64,000 nt of DNA from Bacteroidaceae bacterium (GCA_017483605.1 JAFUWG010000048.1:112005-176004); one strand, 5' to 3'. Positions 43,472-52,613 are shown, counted from the first letter of the stretch. The notes: generated by a model not told the origin, from the sequence alone. Program-made: numbers and translations.

Positions 43472-43490
43472 AATTCTCACCACTTTTTTT
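43451..43490. terminator. Terminator between tig and clpP
   Basis: A-run plus AGTGGT (43451-43462) pairs perfectly with ACCACT plus T-run (43479-43490). It works as a bidirectional intrinsic terminator, 17 nt after the tig stop. Confidence 0.85.
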
Positions 43491-43506
43491 ATGTTTTTTA
43501 TATTTT

Positions 43507-44841
43507 TTACTCAAAGGACTTGTTGAACTCTTCTGCGCTGACCGTCTTCTCGTTCAGTGTCACCTTCTCTTTCAGAGCGGCACCCAACTTCACCTCAATG
43601 CAACGGTCGATGAGGTTGTCCACGGTCTCACGCTTCTTCAGCATCTCTGTGACAGAGTTCTCGAGGTATTCGTCTGGAATGTTCAACATGCCATACTGGG
43701 CGAACTGCATACGAGTCACCTCCTTTGCCATGTTCTTCACATCCTCGTCGTCCACCTTCACCTCGTTCTGTTCCACGAGTTGCTCCTTGATGAGATGCCA
43801 AGTCAGTTCCTCGATGCTCTTGTCATACTGAGCATCCACCTTCTCCTGGTCGCCGTTGGCGTTGGCAAGAAGAATCTTCTTCAGTTTCTCGTCGGGGAAC
43901 TCGAGTTTGCCAATCTTCTCGGTTGCATACTTGCGAACATCGAGGATGAACTTATAGTCGCTGTCCTTCTTGAACTGGTTAGCAATCAGTTCCTTCACCT
44001 TGGCACGGAACTCTTCCTCGCTCTTCACCTCGCCACCAGGGAACACGGTGTCGAACAATTCCTGATTGAATGGGCCTGGCACGAAACGAGTAATCTCCGT
44101 AATCTGGAAGTTGAACTCGCCCTTGTGGTTCAAGGCATCCTCCTTCTCCACCTTCAGGAGAGAAGTCAACTCTGCCTCGTTGTTGTCGTATGCTACCGAT
44201 GGGTTGAAAGTCACGATGTCGTTAGCCTTCACGCCATCGAAGAGTTTCTTCTGGTCTTCATTCTTGAAGTACTTGGGCAGCATCACCACACCTTCAGCCG
44301 ACACAGGGTTCTCCACTTCGAGTTCTGTGATGACACCCTTCACCATGTCGTTGTCCTCGTAAGAGTCAACCTTCTGGTAACTGCCACCACGCTGACGGTA
44401 CATCTCCACCTGATTGTTCACCATCTCATCCGTCACGTCCACGTTGTAGTAGTCAATCTTGTCCTTCTTGCCCAGTTCCAACTTGAACTCAGGAGCAATC
44501 GCCAAGTCAAACTTGAACGTAAAGGTCTCGCCCTCCTTCAGTTCCACCTTGTTGTTATCCTCTGTTGGCAGCGGCTCACCCAGCATGTTGATTTTGTTCT
44601 CACGGATGTAGCCAAACAGACCGTCCTGCAACAGTTTGTTCACCTCGTCAGCCAAGATAGAAACGCCAAACTGCTTCTTAATCAAGCCGACAGGCACCAT
44701 GCCCGGACGGAAACCCGGCATATTCATTTTCTTCTTTGCATCCTTGATAGCCTTCTCATACTTCTCCGTATAGTCGGCAGGTTCTACCACGGCTGTGATG
44801 ACCGCGTTCACCTTGTCAATGTTCTCTACTGAAATATTCAT
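43507..44841 (-). CDS. tig: Trigger factor
   Basis: A 444-aa ribosome-bound chaperone. The N-terminal domain (about 1-150) contains the ribosome-docking signature GFRPGMVPVGLIKKQFG. The middle domain lacks the aromatic-rich FKBP pocket of enterobacterial trigger factor, which is usual in Bacteroidetes. The helical C-terminal arms (about 260-440) hold NQELFDTVFPGGEV and many Lys/Glu helices. Its promoter-like -7 box TACCTTTG is at 44928-44935. It sits in the tig-clpP-clpX cluster. Confidence 0.95.
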   Translation of the reverse strand: MNISVENIDKVNAVITAVVEPADYTEKYEKAIKDAKKKMNMPGFRPGMVPVGLIKKQFGVSILADEVNKLLQDGLFGYIRENKINMLGEPLPTEDNNKVELKEGETFTFKFDLAIAPEFKLELGKKDKIDYYNVDVTDEMVNNQVEMYRQRGGSYQKVDSYEDNDMVKGVITELEVENPVSAEGVVMLPKYFKNEDQKKLFDGVKANDIVTFNPSVAYDNNEAELTSLLKVEKEDALNHKGEFNFQITEITRFVPGPFNQELFDTVFPGGEVKSEEEFRAKVKELIANQFKKDSDYKFILDVRKYATEKIGKLEFPDEKLKKILLANANGDQEKVDAQYDKSIEELTWHLIKEQLVEQNEVKVDDEDVKNMAKEVTRMQFAQYGMLNIPDEYLENSVTEMLKKRETVDNLIDRCIEVKLGAALKEKVTLNEKTVSAEEFNKSFE

Positions 44842-44927
44842 ATTTTTAATCCTTAATTTATAATTTTCACATCAATAGTTGGCAACTGACCCTTCTTCAT
44901 CAGTCGCCAAACCTTCAAAATCGGCTG

Positions 44928-44959
44928 CAAAGGTACGACTTTTTATCCGATTGACCAAT
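44928..44959 (-). promoter_or_regulatory. Promoter of tig
   Basis: The -7 box TACCTTTG (44928-44935) on the minus strand with a near-consensus -33 ATTG (44956-44959) at 20 bp. Confidence 0.55.
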
Positions 44960-45070
44960 TTTGCAGTCAACTAAATGCAAATTTCGCAAAAAGTTCTTTG
45001 CTGCATTGACGGAAACCCCTGCCTTTTTCTACTTATCGTCCCAAAATCATCACCTTTTCAGACAGGACAC

Positions 45071-45106
45071 AAAAAATGGCTACAAAAGATAAATTCTTGT
45101 AGCCAT
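45071..45106 (-). terminator. Hairpin with minus-strand T-run, unknown transcript
   Basis: ATGGCTACAA (45076-45085) pairs perfectly with TTGTAGCCAT (45097-45106). The minus strand then has six T residues. The nearest upstream minus-strand gene ends 408 nt away, at 45514. Confidence 0.65.
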
Positions 45107-45350
45107 GAAAACAATATTCAGATTTAGACGGGCTACGCTGTTGGGGCTTGACCCGCCAAAGCGGTTCGCCTATACCCGCCACACAGGTCAACATACATTA
45201 GCCTGTTGACACATATTACACCTGTTCGACAAATTCGAGCATCCACAAAATTCGTCAAACCCTCGTTATATTACTCCACAGAAACTGTTAGTTCATCTTC
45301 GCCATGTCAATTTCGTCTTGGCTAAAACGGCACGCAGGAAGCCTCGAAAG

Positions 45351-45419
45351 TGGTCTGAGTCAGACCGCCTCGGTGGTGTGACTCAGACCACCCGAGCGGT
45401 GTGAGTCACACCACTTCAG
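45351..45419. repeat. Three 23-bp palindromic units, locus B
   Basis: Units start at 45351, 45374 and 45397. Their 15-bp palindromes are GGTCTGAGTCAGACC (perfect), GGTGTGACTCAGACC (one mismatch) and GGTGTGAGTCACACC (perfect). They use two alternative half-sites, GGTCTGA and GGTGTGA, which also build array C at 57685 in a different order. Confidence 0.92.
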
Positions 45420-45513
45420 ACGTGACGAGCGTATCATTTTGTCCTATTCGAGAGGCCGTGTCGAGGGGTGTCGGGGGACGCTCCAAGGGTGAGACGCAAA
45501 CGTCACCGATGTT

Positions 45514-46908
45514 TTAGAGGGAAAAATGAAGTCTGAACAGCCCTAACTCGTTGGCGAAGATGAGGAGAATGCAGAGGGGGGCGAAGTAGCGGATGATGAA
45601 ACGATAGGTGGGATAGAGGGGAGAGCGGAGGGTGCCGTTGTTGGTCATTTCGGCACGGAGCACTTTCTCATCGACCACCCAACCGAGGAAGATGCACATG
45701 AGCATACCGCCGATGGGCATGATGAGTTTGGCAACGAGAAAGTCGAAGAGGTCGAAGAAGCCCATGCCGAAGAGGGTGACGTCTTGCCAATCGCCGAACG
45801 ACCACGAGCAGAAGGTGGCAAGCAACATGCACACAACGCTGACAACGACGGCTGCCAGAGGTCGTGGCAAACGAAGGTTCTTGTGGAAATAGGCGGCAGA
45901 CATTTCGAGCATGGAGATGCTGCTGGTGAGGGCTGCCATGACCAGCAAGAGATAGAAAATCAAGGAGAAAAGGTATGCCAGCACGGGAACATTGCCAAAC
46001 ACCTGCTGAAAGACATTGGGCAACGTGATGAAGACCAACGAGGGTCCCGCATCGGGCTGCAAGCCGGGGATGGAATAGACGGCTGGGAAGATGATGAGTC
46101 CGCTGAGCAGGGCTACGAGTGTGTCGATGGAGGCAACGCTGAGCCCGTCTTTCATCAGGTTCACGTCTTTGCGGAAATAGCAAGCGTAGGTGCAGAGACA
46201 CCCCAAACCCACGCTGAGGGAGAAGAACGCTTGCCCCATCGCACTGAGAATCACGGAACTATTGACTTTGGAAAAGTCTGGCTGGAAAAGAAACTTCAGC
46301 CCCAAATGAGCATTGGGGAGGGTGAGCGAACAACCCACCAAGATGACGATGAAGACGAACAGCAGGGGCATCATAATCTTGGAGCCTCGTTCGATGCCTT
46401 TCTGCACACCGAGGGCGACGATGCCGCAAGTGAGCGCAATGATGAGGGCTGTCCAGAAGACGGGGTTGAGAGAGTCGGAGGAGAACGCCACGAAGTCCGA
46501 TTGAAACTCCGCGGCAGTTTTGCCAGCAAAGCCATTCATCAGAGCCTCTAACGCATAGTAGAGCGTCCAACCCGCCACCACGGCATAGTAACTGAGCACG
46601 AGGAAACCGCTCACCACGGGTATCATGCCCATCCACCGCCAGCCTTGACGGCCGCCGCTCATCTTCTCGAACGCACCCGACACATCGCTGCCGCCATGCC
46701 GCCCGATGGCAAACTCCGTCACCATGATGGGCACACCGAGCAGGAGCATGAAGAGCACATAAATGAGGATGAAGGCAGCACCGCCGTGTTCGCCCGTCTC
46801 GGTGGGGAATCGCCACACGTTGCCCAAGCCCACCGCACTGCCTGCTGCGGCGAGAATCGCACCCACCTTGGATGCAAAGATGTTTGTGTTCGAGGTCTTC
46901 TTTTCCAT
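45514..46908 (-). CDS. Sodium-dependent transporter, NSS/SNF family
   Basis: A 464-aa inner-membrane protein with about 11-12 helices. TM1 carries the family signature ASKVGAILAAAGSAVGLGNVWRFP (split by the Na/substrate-binding Gly-Asn), followed by FILIYVLFMLLLGVPIMVTEFAIGR. Later helices include FFSLSVGLGCLCTYACYF and LTSSISMLEM. This matches bacterial neurotransmitter:sodium symporters of the LeuT fold, usually amino-acid importers. The substrate cannot be read from sequence. It is downstream of the CocE-type gene on the same strand, about 100 nt apart. Confidence 0.94.
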   Translation of the reverse strand: MEKKTSNTNIFASKVGAILAAAGSAVGLGNVWRFPTETGEHGGAAFILIYVLFMLLLGVPIMVTEFAIGRHGGSDVSGAFEKMSGGRQGWRWMGMIPVVSGFLVLSYYAVVAGWTLYYALEALMNGFAGKTAAEFQSDFVAFSSDSLNPVFWTALIIALTCGIVALGVQKGIERGSKIMMPLLFVFIVILVGCSLTLPNAHLGLKFLFQPDFSKVNSSVILSAMGQAFFSLSVGLGCLCTYACYFRKDVNLMKDGLSVASIDTLVALLSGLIIFPAVYSIPGLQPDAGPSLVFITLPNVFQQVFGNVPVLAYLFSLIFYLLLVMAALTSSISMLEMSAAYFHKNLRLPRPLAAVVVSVVCMLLATFCSWSFGDWQDVTLFGMGFFDLFDFLVAKLIMPIGGMLMCIFLGWVVDEKVLRAEMTNNGTLRSPLYPTYRFIIRYFAPLCILLIFANELGLFRLHFSL

Positions 46909-47005
46909 AAAATGATTGATGATAATTCGTGGTTAATTCATGGCAATTCGTGTTTCTTTCTTTAACATAAATTTTCATGAATTGGTCACGAATTATTCAT
47001 GAATT

Positions 47006-48946
47006 TTAATGCTTTACCACTGGCAACCAAATCTTGCTGGCGGGGTGAACCGTGATGGTCGCCGTCTGGAAGTCGCTGTCGTTGCACTCGTAAATGTTGC
47101 AGAACCGCTGCGGGTTGCGGTCAACGAGTGGGAACCACGTGCTTTGCACTTGCACCATCAGCCGATGCCCGGGCAGGAACGTGTGTGCCACATCGGGCAG
47201 TCGGAACTTCACGGTGGTCTTCTCGTTCGGCACAAACGGCTCGGGATTGCTCAAACTATTGCGATACTTGCCACGCATCACCTCGCCACGCACCAGCATC
47301 TGGTAGCCACCCATCGGGTAGCGGTCGTCGCGGAAACCATCCGCATAGAGGCTGTCGGGGTATACGAAATCTGCGGGGAACACATCGATGAGTTTCACGA
47401 TGAAGTCGGCATCGGTGGTGCTGATGCTCACCTCCAGTTCCGCCTCCACCTCACCAGCCAACTGGAGGGTGTCGGTCAGCACAGGGCTGTCAAACACCAA
47501 CACATCGGGACGAGTGGCAGCAAAACGCTGGTCGTCCAGCATGTACTCGGTGGGGCGATAGGTGGTCGGCTCCCCCTTAAACGGCACAGGGCGAGCAGGG
47601 TCGCTGACATACGTGAGCGGCCGCATGACCTTCTTTACCTGATGGACGAGAAGTCCATCCTCGGTGAGCCAGTAAGGAGTCTTGTCACTCTTGATGGGCC
47701 AACGCTCCGAATAGACATTCCATCGGCAAGAGCCTGAATCATACACCCTTACGGCAGCAGGTTTCTCGCCTTTTCCTTCCAGATAGTAGGCAAAGAAGGG
47801 ATATTCTATCTGTGTCAGATAATAGTCGGAAGCCTGTTCGGGGCCGAAATAGACGTGTCCGAAGAAAGGACGGGCACCTCTGCCCCACCCTCCGTGCGAC
47901 CAAGGCCCTTCCACCAAGAAGACATCACGGTTTTTGGCATCCTTCCACAACTGCTTATAGGTGGCAAACGCTCCGTAGCAATCCTCCGCATCGAAAAGTC
48001 CACCCACGACCATCACGGCTGCCGTGGAGTTCTGGCAATGGTTGAGCACATTGCGGTCTTCCCACCACTGGTCGAGGTTCGGATGGTTCACCACGTCGTT
48101 CCATCCCTGCACACTGTCGCCAAAGAGGGCCGTAAAGTTCTTCACCGCTCCCCGTTTCAGATAATCGGTATAGACATCGCTGCGAACAATATCGGCTGGC
48201 GAAGGTTCCACCTTGGGCATCGTGCCGCCATAGCGGGCATTGTGAAAGGCGGGGGTGTTGCGATACTCAAACCAATACTGGAACGAGAACATATCCAGCA
48301 GGAACAGGGCACCGTTGTGGTGGGCATCGTCGCCACGGAACCAGTCGGTGACAGGAGCCTGCGGACTCACCGCCTTCACGGCAGGATGGCCGCTCATGCC
48401 AGCCATCGTCGAATAGAAGCCAGGGTAAGAGATGCCGAACACGCCGATGTTGCCATTGCTGTTGGTGTTGCGAATCAGCCATTCCGCCGTGTCGTAGGTG
48501 TCGGAAGCCTCATCGACGGGAGCCGAAGGGTTTGCCTTCGCAATCTCTCCTTTTTTATTGAACTTCGGTTTCTTCTTTCCTTCCACAAACGGACGCACGT
48601 CGGTGAAAGTGCCTTCGCTCATGTTCTTGCCACGAACATCCTGAAAGACAAAGATGTAACTATTCCGAGTGAACTCACGCCATGCCGGACGCTCCAGTTC
48701 CATATACGCCTCGCCGTATGGGGCAGACGAATAGCAGGAACGCTGCATGATGATGGGGTGCCTGACGGTGCGGTCTTTCGGTTCGTAGATGACCGTGTGG
48801 AGATGCACCCCGTCACGCATCATCACCTTCACCTCTCGCTTGTCGTAGTGATTCCTCACCCACTCTTTCGTGATGGAATCCGTGCCTTGTGCGGCGGCAA
48901 ACAGCGTCACAAAAAGCACCAAGAAAAACATGCTCAATCTTTTCAT
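47006..48946 (-). CDS. Secreted CocE/NonD-family alpha/beta hydrolase (X-Pro dipeptidyl-peptidase S15 fold)
   Basis: A 646-aa protein; the ATG at 48946 lies 2 nt after the preceding stop and gives signal peptide MKRLSMFFLVLFVTLFAAAQ. The alpha/beta-hydrolase domain has DVRGKNMSEG, the nucleophile GISYPGFYS, the acid in GGLFDAEDCYG and the His in GPWSHGGWGRG. The C-terminal jelly-roll (about 470-640) contains AEVEAELEVSIST and PGHRLMVQVQSTWFPLVDRNPQ, typical of glutaryl-7-ACA/cocaine esterase and X-Pro peptidase relatives. Likely a periplasmic or surface peptidase/esterase; substrate unknown. Confidence 0.93.
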   Translation of the reverse strand: MKRLSMFFLVLFVTLFAAAQGTDSITKEWVRNHYDKREVKVMMRDGVHLHTVIYEPKDRTVRHPIIMQRSCYSSAPYGEAYMELERPAWREFTRNSYIFVFQDVRGKNMSEGTFTDVRPFVEGKKKPKFNKKGEIAKANPSAPVDEASDTYDTAEWLIRNTNSNGNIGVFGISYPGFYSTMAGMSGHPAVKAVSPQAPVTDWFRGDDAHHNGALFLLDMFSFQYWFEYRNTPAFHNARYGGTMPKVEPSPADIVRSDVYTDYLKRGAVKNFTALFGDSVQGWNDVVNHPNLDQWWEDRNVLNHCQNSTAAVMVVGGLFDAEDCYGAFATYKQLWKDAKNRDVFLVEGPWSHGGWGRGARPFFGHVYFGPEQASDYYLTQIEYPFFAYYLEGKGEKPAAVRVYDSGSCRWNVYSERWPIKSDKTPYWLTEDGLLVHQVKKVMRPLTYVSDPARPVPFKGEPTTYRPTEYMLDDQRFAATRPDVLVFDSPVLTDTLQLAGEVEAELEVSISTTDADFIVKLIDVFPADFVYPDSLYADGFRDDRYPMGGYQMLVRGEVMRGKYRNSLSNPEPFVPNEKTTVKFRLPDVAHTFLPGHRLMVQVQSTWFPLVDRNPQRFCNIYECNDSDFQTATITVHPASKIWLPVVKH

Positions 48947-48948
48947 GT

Positions 48949-49344
48949 CTAATTTCTTAACCTCATTTTCCATTCTTCGCCACTCTTCACCATCTTCTGC
49001 GATGCCACCTCCTTCGTGCTGTCGGCAAACGTGTACTGATAATACACCGTACAGACAGAGTCGCCTCGCATCTGGGCATCAACCATGTCGATAGACACCA
49101 CACTTGCCCGCTGAGCCTGCCGCCAGCCGAGGTGCTGCTTCAGCACATCACGCATGAAAGCCTCCTGTGCCGAATCCATCTTCACGCCAAAGTCCACACA
49201 CCTCAAGTAAGCGTCGTAGTCCGCTCGGTCGAGAGCCTCCAACGCTCCCTTCAAGGTTTCCTTGGCAGCCTCTTCCGCCGTAGGCTCATGGCAAGAAACG
49301 AGACACAGCAAGCCTATCCCAAACAAATATCTAACACTCCGCAT
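48949..49344 (-). CDS. Small lipoprotein (131 aa)
   Basis: Start MRSVRYLFGIGLLCLVSC with the lipobox Cys at 18. The mature part has a helical AAKETLKGALEALDRADYDAYLRC segment and C-terminal strands (CTVYYQYTFADSTKEVASQKMV-GEEWKMRL). This resembles DUF4878/NTF2-like lipoproteins of Bacteroidetes. A longer frame to 49365 adds only MYNVPFA. The gene precedes the CocE-type gene by 2 nt and follows der by 39 nt on the same strand. Confidence 0.8.
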   Translation of the reverse strand: MRSVRYLFGIGLLCLVSCHEPTAEEAAKETLKGALEALDRADYDAYLRCVDFGVKMDSAQEAFMRDVLKQHLGWRQAQRASVVSIDMVDAQMRGDSVCTVYYQYTFADSTKEVASQKMVKSGEEWKMRLRN

Positions 49345-49383
49345 GGCAAATGGTACATTGTACATGGTAAATGGTAAATGAAT

Positions 49384-50697
49384 CTATTTTTGTCTGATAT
49401 ACACGTTGATAGGCGTACCCTTGAAGTCCCAATGCTCACGGATTTGATTCTCCAAGAAACGCTTGTACGGCTCCTTCACATACTGCGGCAGGTTGGCGTA
49501 GAAGATGAAAGACGGCACCCTCGTGTCGGGAATCTGCATCACATACTTAATCTTGATGTACTTGCCCTTCAGCGATGGCGGCGGCGTGGCCTCGATAATC
49601 GGCAGCATCACCTCGTTCAACTTCGCCGTAGAGACCTTGTTGGTACGTGCCTGATAAGCCTTCTTCGCCTCTTCAAGCACCCTGAAGATACGCTGTTTCG
49701 TCACCGCCGACACAAAGATAATCTGGAAGTCGGTGAACGGAGCGAAGCGGTCGCGGATGGCCTTCTCGAAGTAGCGAATCGCCTCGTTGGTCTTGTTCTC
49801 CACGAGGTCCCACTTGTTCACCACCACCACCAGTCCCTTCTGGTTCTTCTGCACCAGTTGGAAGATGTTGATGTCCTGACCCTCAATGCCTCGGGTGGCA
49901 TCCACCATCAGCACACACACGTCGGAGTTCTCGATGGCACGGATGCTGCGCATCACCGAATAATACTCCAAGTCCTCCGTCACCTTGTTCTTCTTGCGGA
50001 TGCCCGCCGTATCGACCAGATAGAAGTTGAAGCCGAACTTCTCATATTTCGTGTAGATGGAATCACGCGTGGTGCCAGCAATGTCGGTTACCACGTTGCG
50101 GTTGTCGTCCAAAAAAGCATTGATGAGCGACGACTTGCCCGCATTCGGACGACCCACCACGGCGATTCTCGGAATGTCCTCCTCGATGGCCTCCGTCATC
50201 TCCTTCGTGAAACTTGCCACCAACGCATCCAGCAATTCGCCCGTGCCGCTGCCCGTGATGGCACTCACACACACAGGGTCGCCCAGCCCGAGGCTGTAGA
50301 ACTCGGCGGCATCGTAGCGGAACTCATTGCTATCGACCTTGTTCGCCACCACAAACACCGGCAGTTTGCTACGACGCAAGATGTTCGCCACCTCCATGTC
50401 GAGGTCGGTCACACCCGTCCGCACATCCACCATGAAGAGTATCACGTCACACTCCTCGATGGCAATCCGCACCTGCCGACGGATTTCCTCCTCAAACACA
50501 TCGTCTGAGTTGACCACCCATCCGCCGGTATCGACCACCGAAAACTCCTTGTTACCCCACTCACACTTGCCGTACTGACGGTCACGCGTCGTGCCAGCCT
50601 CGTCACTCACAATCGCATGACGAGTCTTTGTCAATCTGTTGAACAGCGTGGATTTTCCCACATTGGGACGTCCCACAATCGCTACTAAATTTGCCAT
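49384..50697 (-). CDS. der: Ribosome biogenesis GTPase Der (EngA)
   Basis: A 437-aa protein with two tandem G domains acting in 50S assembly. Domain 1 has [20 protein letters not shown] and NKVD; domain 2 has [23 protein letters not shown] and NKWD. The C-terminal KH-like domain ends [11 protein letters not shown]. In related genomes der usually follows era directly (recollection); here an 8-kb block separates them. A -7 box TACCTTTG is at 50823-50830 on the minus strand. Confidence 0.97.
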   Translation of the reverse strand: MANLVAIVGRPNVGKSTLFNRLTKTRHAIVSDEAGTTRDRQYGKCEWGNKEFSVVDTGGWVVNSDDVFEEEIRRQVRIAIEECDVILFMVDVRTGVTDLDMEVANILRRSKLPVFVVANKVDSNEFRYDAAEFYSLGLGDPVCVSAITGSGTGELLDALVASFTKEMTEAIEEDIPRIAVVGRPNAGKSSLINAFLDDNRNVVTDIAGTTRDSIYTKYEKFGFNFYLVDTAGIRKKNKVTEDLEYYSVMRSIRAIENSDVCVLMVDATRGIEGQDINIFQLVQKNQKGLVVVVNKWDLVENKTNEAIRYFEKAIRDRFAPFTDFQIIFVSAVTKQRIFRVLEEAKKAYQARTNKVSTAKLNEVMLPIIEATPPPSLKGKYIKIKYVMQIPDTRVPSFIFYANLPQYVKEPYKRFLENQIREHWDFKGTPINVYIRQK

Positions 50698-50822
50698 AAT
50701 CTTTTCAGTAATTCTTTTTCTAAGAACTGATAGCCATTATCACCTTTTCGGGTTACTACTCACCGCCCCAGATGGCTCCCCTCATCCTCCGGATAAGGCC
50801 AAGGCGGCTCAAAAATCGGGGA

Positions 50823-50830
50823 CAAAGGTA
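50823..50830 (-). promoter_or_regulatory. -7 box upstream of der
   Basis: TACCTTTG on the minus strand, about 126 nt from the der ATG. No -33 match is visible at 19-20 bp. Confidence 0.45.
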
Positions 50831-50952
50831 CGGAAAAATAACCATATACACATCCGCCGCTGCCAAAAACTTCAAATCTCGGAATAAAATGTCCTTCTTC
50901 ATCGCCTTTTTTTCGCCTTTCCGAACCACTTTGCGGCGAACGAAGGAAAATC

Positions 50953-51021
50953 GTACCCCTCGACTACGACATGCCGTACCCCTCGGGTACACCGCACCGT
51001 ACCCCTCGGGTACGGCATAGA
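50953..51021. repeat. Three 23-bp palindromic units, locus D
   Basis: Units start at 50953, 50976 and 50999. Units 2 and 3 contain GTACCCCTCGGGTAC (6-bp arms around CTC), and unit 1 the degenerate GTACCCCTCGACTAC. Spacers end in CC, as in array A. The 23-bp period is exact. Confidence 0.88.
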
Positions 51022-51130
51022 GAGTATCGCAATTTCGTTAAACCTTTCAACATAATTACGATGAAAGGCTGGCATCAATTGCCTTTCACCCACAAAAGAA
51101 CTTAAAGAAACAAAATAATCGTCCGAATCC

Positions 51131-51161
51131 TTTGCCATCTCTTAATAAATGTGTACTTTTG
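51131..51161 (+). promoter_or_regulatory. Promoter of the structured RNA/acyltransferase leader
   Basis: TTTG (51131-51134), 19 bp and TACTTTTG (51154-51161). Transcription would start near 51168, giving about 290 nt before the acyltransferase ATG. Confidence 0.75.
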
Positions 51162-51167
51162 CCTTGA

Positions 51168-51385
51168 GTTGTCACACTTTCAGCGGAAAGTGGCAGCCCC
51201 TTATTGGTTAATCATAACAGCATTAGCAGTTATTCGGCATGTCTGAAATGTAGGAAGTTTCAAAAATGTGCATAAATGTGAATAAGTGACTGATGTCTGC
51301 GTCTTTAGGCGTGGACTTTCACTTATCATTTATGCGGGCATTCTTCCTACAGCCTCAGACATGGATAAGCGTCCACGCTTTTTCG
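51168..51385 (+). ncRNA. Candidate structured RNA or riboswitch-like leader
   Basis: Downstream of a perfect promoter come a small hairpin (CACTTTC 51175-51181 with GAAAGTG 51186-51192) and a long nested stem: 51238-51246 with 51355-51363, 51249-51257 with 51343-51351, 51270-51278 with 51327-51335, and 51282-51289 with 51319-51326, all perfect. The apical loop contains GCGTGGAC (51309-51316), complementary to GTCCACGC (51371-51378), so a pseudoknot is possible. The latter also overlaps a short hairpin AAGCG-TCCA-CGCTT followed by five T residues. That suggests either a small RNA end or an on/off switch. I cannot match it to a known family. Confidence 0.5.
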
Positions 51386-51458
51386 TGTCTGTTTGGTTGT
51401 AGAGAATGACCGTATACCGATAAGTGCTTATGCCACTAAAAGGAGATATTTACTCATT

Positions 51459-52463
51459 ATGTCTAAACAAGAATCACAAATACTAAAAGGCATCGCAATT
51501 TTATTGATGCTTTTTCTTCACTTGTTCAATCATGAACAAGAAGTCAGTCTTTGCTTCAACTACGTATATATTAATCGAGTACCACTATCACATCTATTAA
51601 CTCGAATGGCTAATCCCGTGCCTTTCTTTGTGATACTTTCTGGCTATGGGTTGTATGCTACATATCAAAAAGGTGACAAACACAAGTATTCACGACTTTT
51701 CAAATTGCTACTTCATTATTGGCTAATACTGATAGTCTTTGTTACGATAGGACATTTCATCTCACCAACAATATATCCTGGTAACTGGATAAAGATATTG
51801 GAAAACATGACAGGATTCTCCACTTCTTATAATGGGGAGCATTGGTTTTTATTTCCTTATATGCTACTTGCTATCTCAACGCCTTGGCTCTTCAAACTCT
51901 GTGACAAAACAAACGCTGTATCTGTTCTTGTCGCGGCTTACATCTTATATTTAGGAACATGCTTCTTAATTAGCCGATACGGAGAATATTATTTATATAC
52001 ACATATGTGGGCATACCACCCCATATTATACGGGAGTTTACTTTTCAATTTTTTGGTAGGAGCCTTATCTTGCAAACATAGATGGTTGAGAAATCTGAAG
52101 TCTCCCCAATTAACCCGATGGTCATGGATTCTGCTCGTTGTGCTTTGCATATTACGCTGCTGTATTACAACAGGAGCATTCCACAATCTATTTGTCCTTG
52201 CATTCATCTGGCTTTGGTTGCAAACTCCCCGAACTCCGTGGATTAACCTCATTTTAGCCCATCTCGGAAAACATTCCATGAACATGTGGTTTATTCACTC
52301 TTTCTTTTGTTATTATCTCTTCCACGACTGGATTTATGGTTTCAAGTATCCACTACTCATATATCTTGTTCTCGTTATCGTCTCTTATCTTTCGTCACTC
52401 ATCATTGACCTTCTCTATTTCCCTATTTCCCTAATCCTTTTTTCCAAAAAAGCACGACAATAA
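51459..52463 (+). CDS. Membrane acyltransferase, AT3 family (334 aa)
   Basis: The start ATG at 51459 follows an AGGAG-type ribosome site (51441-51445); the longer frame from 51393 lies within the leader. It begins MSKQESQILKGIAILLMLFLHLFNHE, where the KGIAI and His of LHLF fit the acyltransferase-3 family (PF01757). About ten membrane helices follow. Such enzymes O-acetylate surface polysaccharides. Base composition is clearly more AT-rich than in the flanking core genes, suggesting recent acquisition. The gene stands alone with a complex leader. Confidence 0.85.
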   Translation: MSKQESQILKGIAILLMLFLHLFNHEQEVSLCFNYVYINRVPLSHLLTRMANPVPFFVILSGYGLYATYQKGDKHKYSRLFKLLLHYWLILIVFVTIGHFISPTIYPGNWIKILENMTGFSTSYNGEHWFLFPYMLLAISTPWLFKLCDKTNAVSVLVAAYILYLGTCFLISRYGEYYLYTHMWAYHPILYGSLLFNFLVGALSCKHRWLRNLKSPQLTRWSWILLVVLCILRCCITTGAFHNLFVLAFIWLWLQTPRTPWINLILAHLGKHSMNMWFIHSFFCYYLFHDWIYGFKYPLLIYLVLVIVSYLSSLIIDLLYFPISLILFSKKARQ

Positions 52464-52566
52464 AAGATTTGAAAACTATATTAACAGAAATCTTCAACAA
52501 CGACTATAGCAAAAGATTATCCAAACATCATGAACGGCTTTTATAAAACGTTTTTTCAGCCACACA

Positions 52567-52598
52567 TTTGGTCATATCAATATTTATCTCTACCTTTG
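52567..52598 (+). promoter_or_regulatory. Promoter of the toxin-antitoxin pair
   Basis: TTTG (52567-52570), 20 bp and TACCTTTG (52591-52598). The ATG at 52614 lies only 15 nt on, so the mRNA is nearly leaderless. Confidence 0.7.
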
Positions 52599-52613
52599 TA
52601 CATCCATTAAGAA

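Larger units (their letters stand above)
44842..45513. other. 672-bp intergenic region with array B and a minus-strand hairpin
   Basis: From left to right: tig promoter (44928-44959), a hairpin ATGGCTACAA/TTGTAGCCAT (45076-45106), a GC-richer stretch at 45125-45330 with a GTCAACA/TGTTGAC inverted repeat, the 23-bp array B (45351-45419) and more GC-rich sequence up to the transporter stop. No open frame longer than noise was found. Parts could be a long 3' UTR or an unannotated RNA. Confidence 0.6.
50698..51458. other. Divergent 761-bp region: array D, promoter and structured leader
   Basis: The left part holds the der -7 box (50823) and the 23-bp array D (50953-51021). The right part is more AT-rich and holds a perfect promoter (51131-51161) and a strongly folded RNA candidate (51168-51385), then the leader of the acyltransferase. 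No convincing gene was found. Confidence 0.75.

Noticed and set aside
45160-45260. A sixth 23-bp array around the GTCAACA/TGTTGAC repeat
   Set aside because: One inverted repeat is clear, but no consistent 23-bp period or 15-bp core was found.
51168-51385. 6S RNA identity for the structured RNA
   Set aside because: The nested stem and bubble are suggestive, but the 5' and 3' ends do not pair and I cannot confirm the family by eye.
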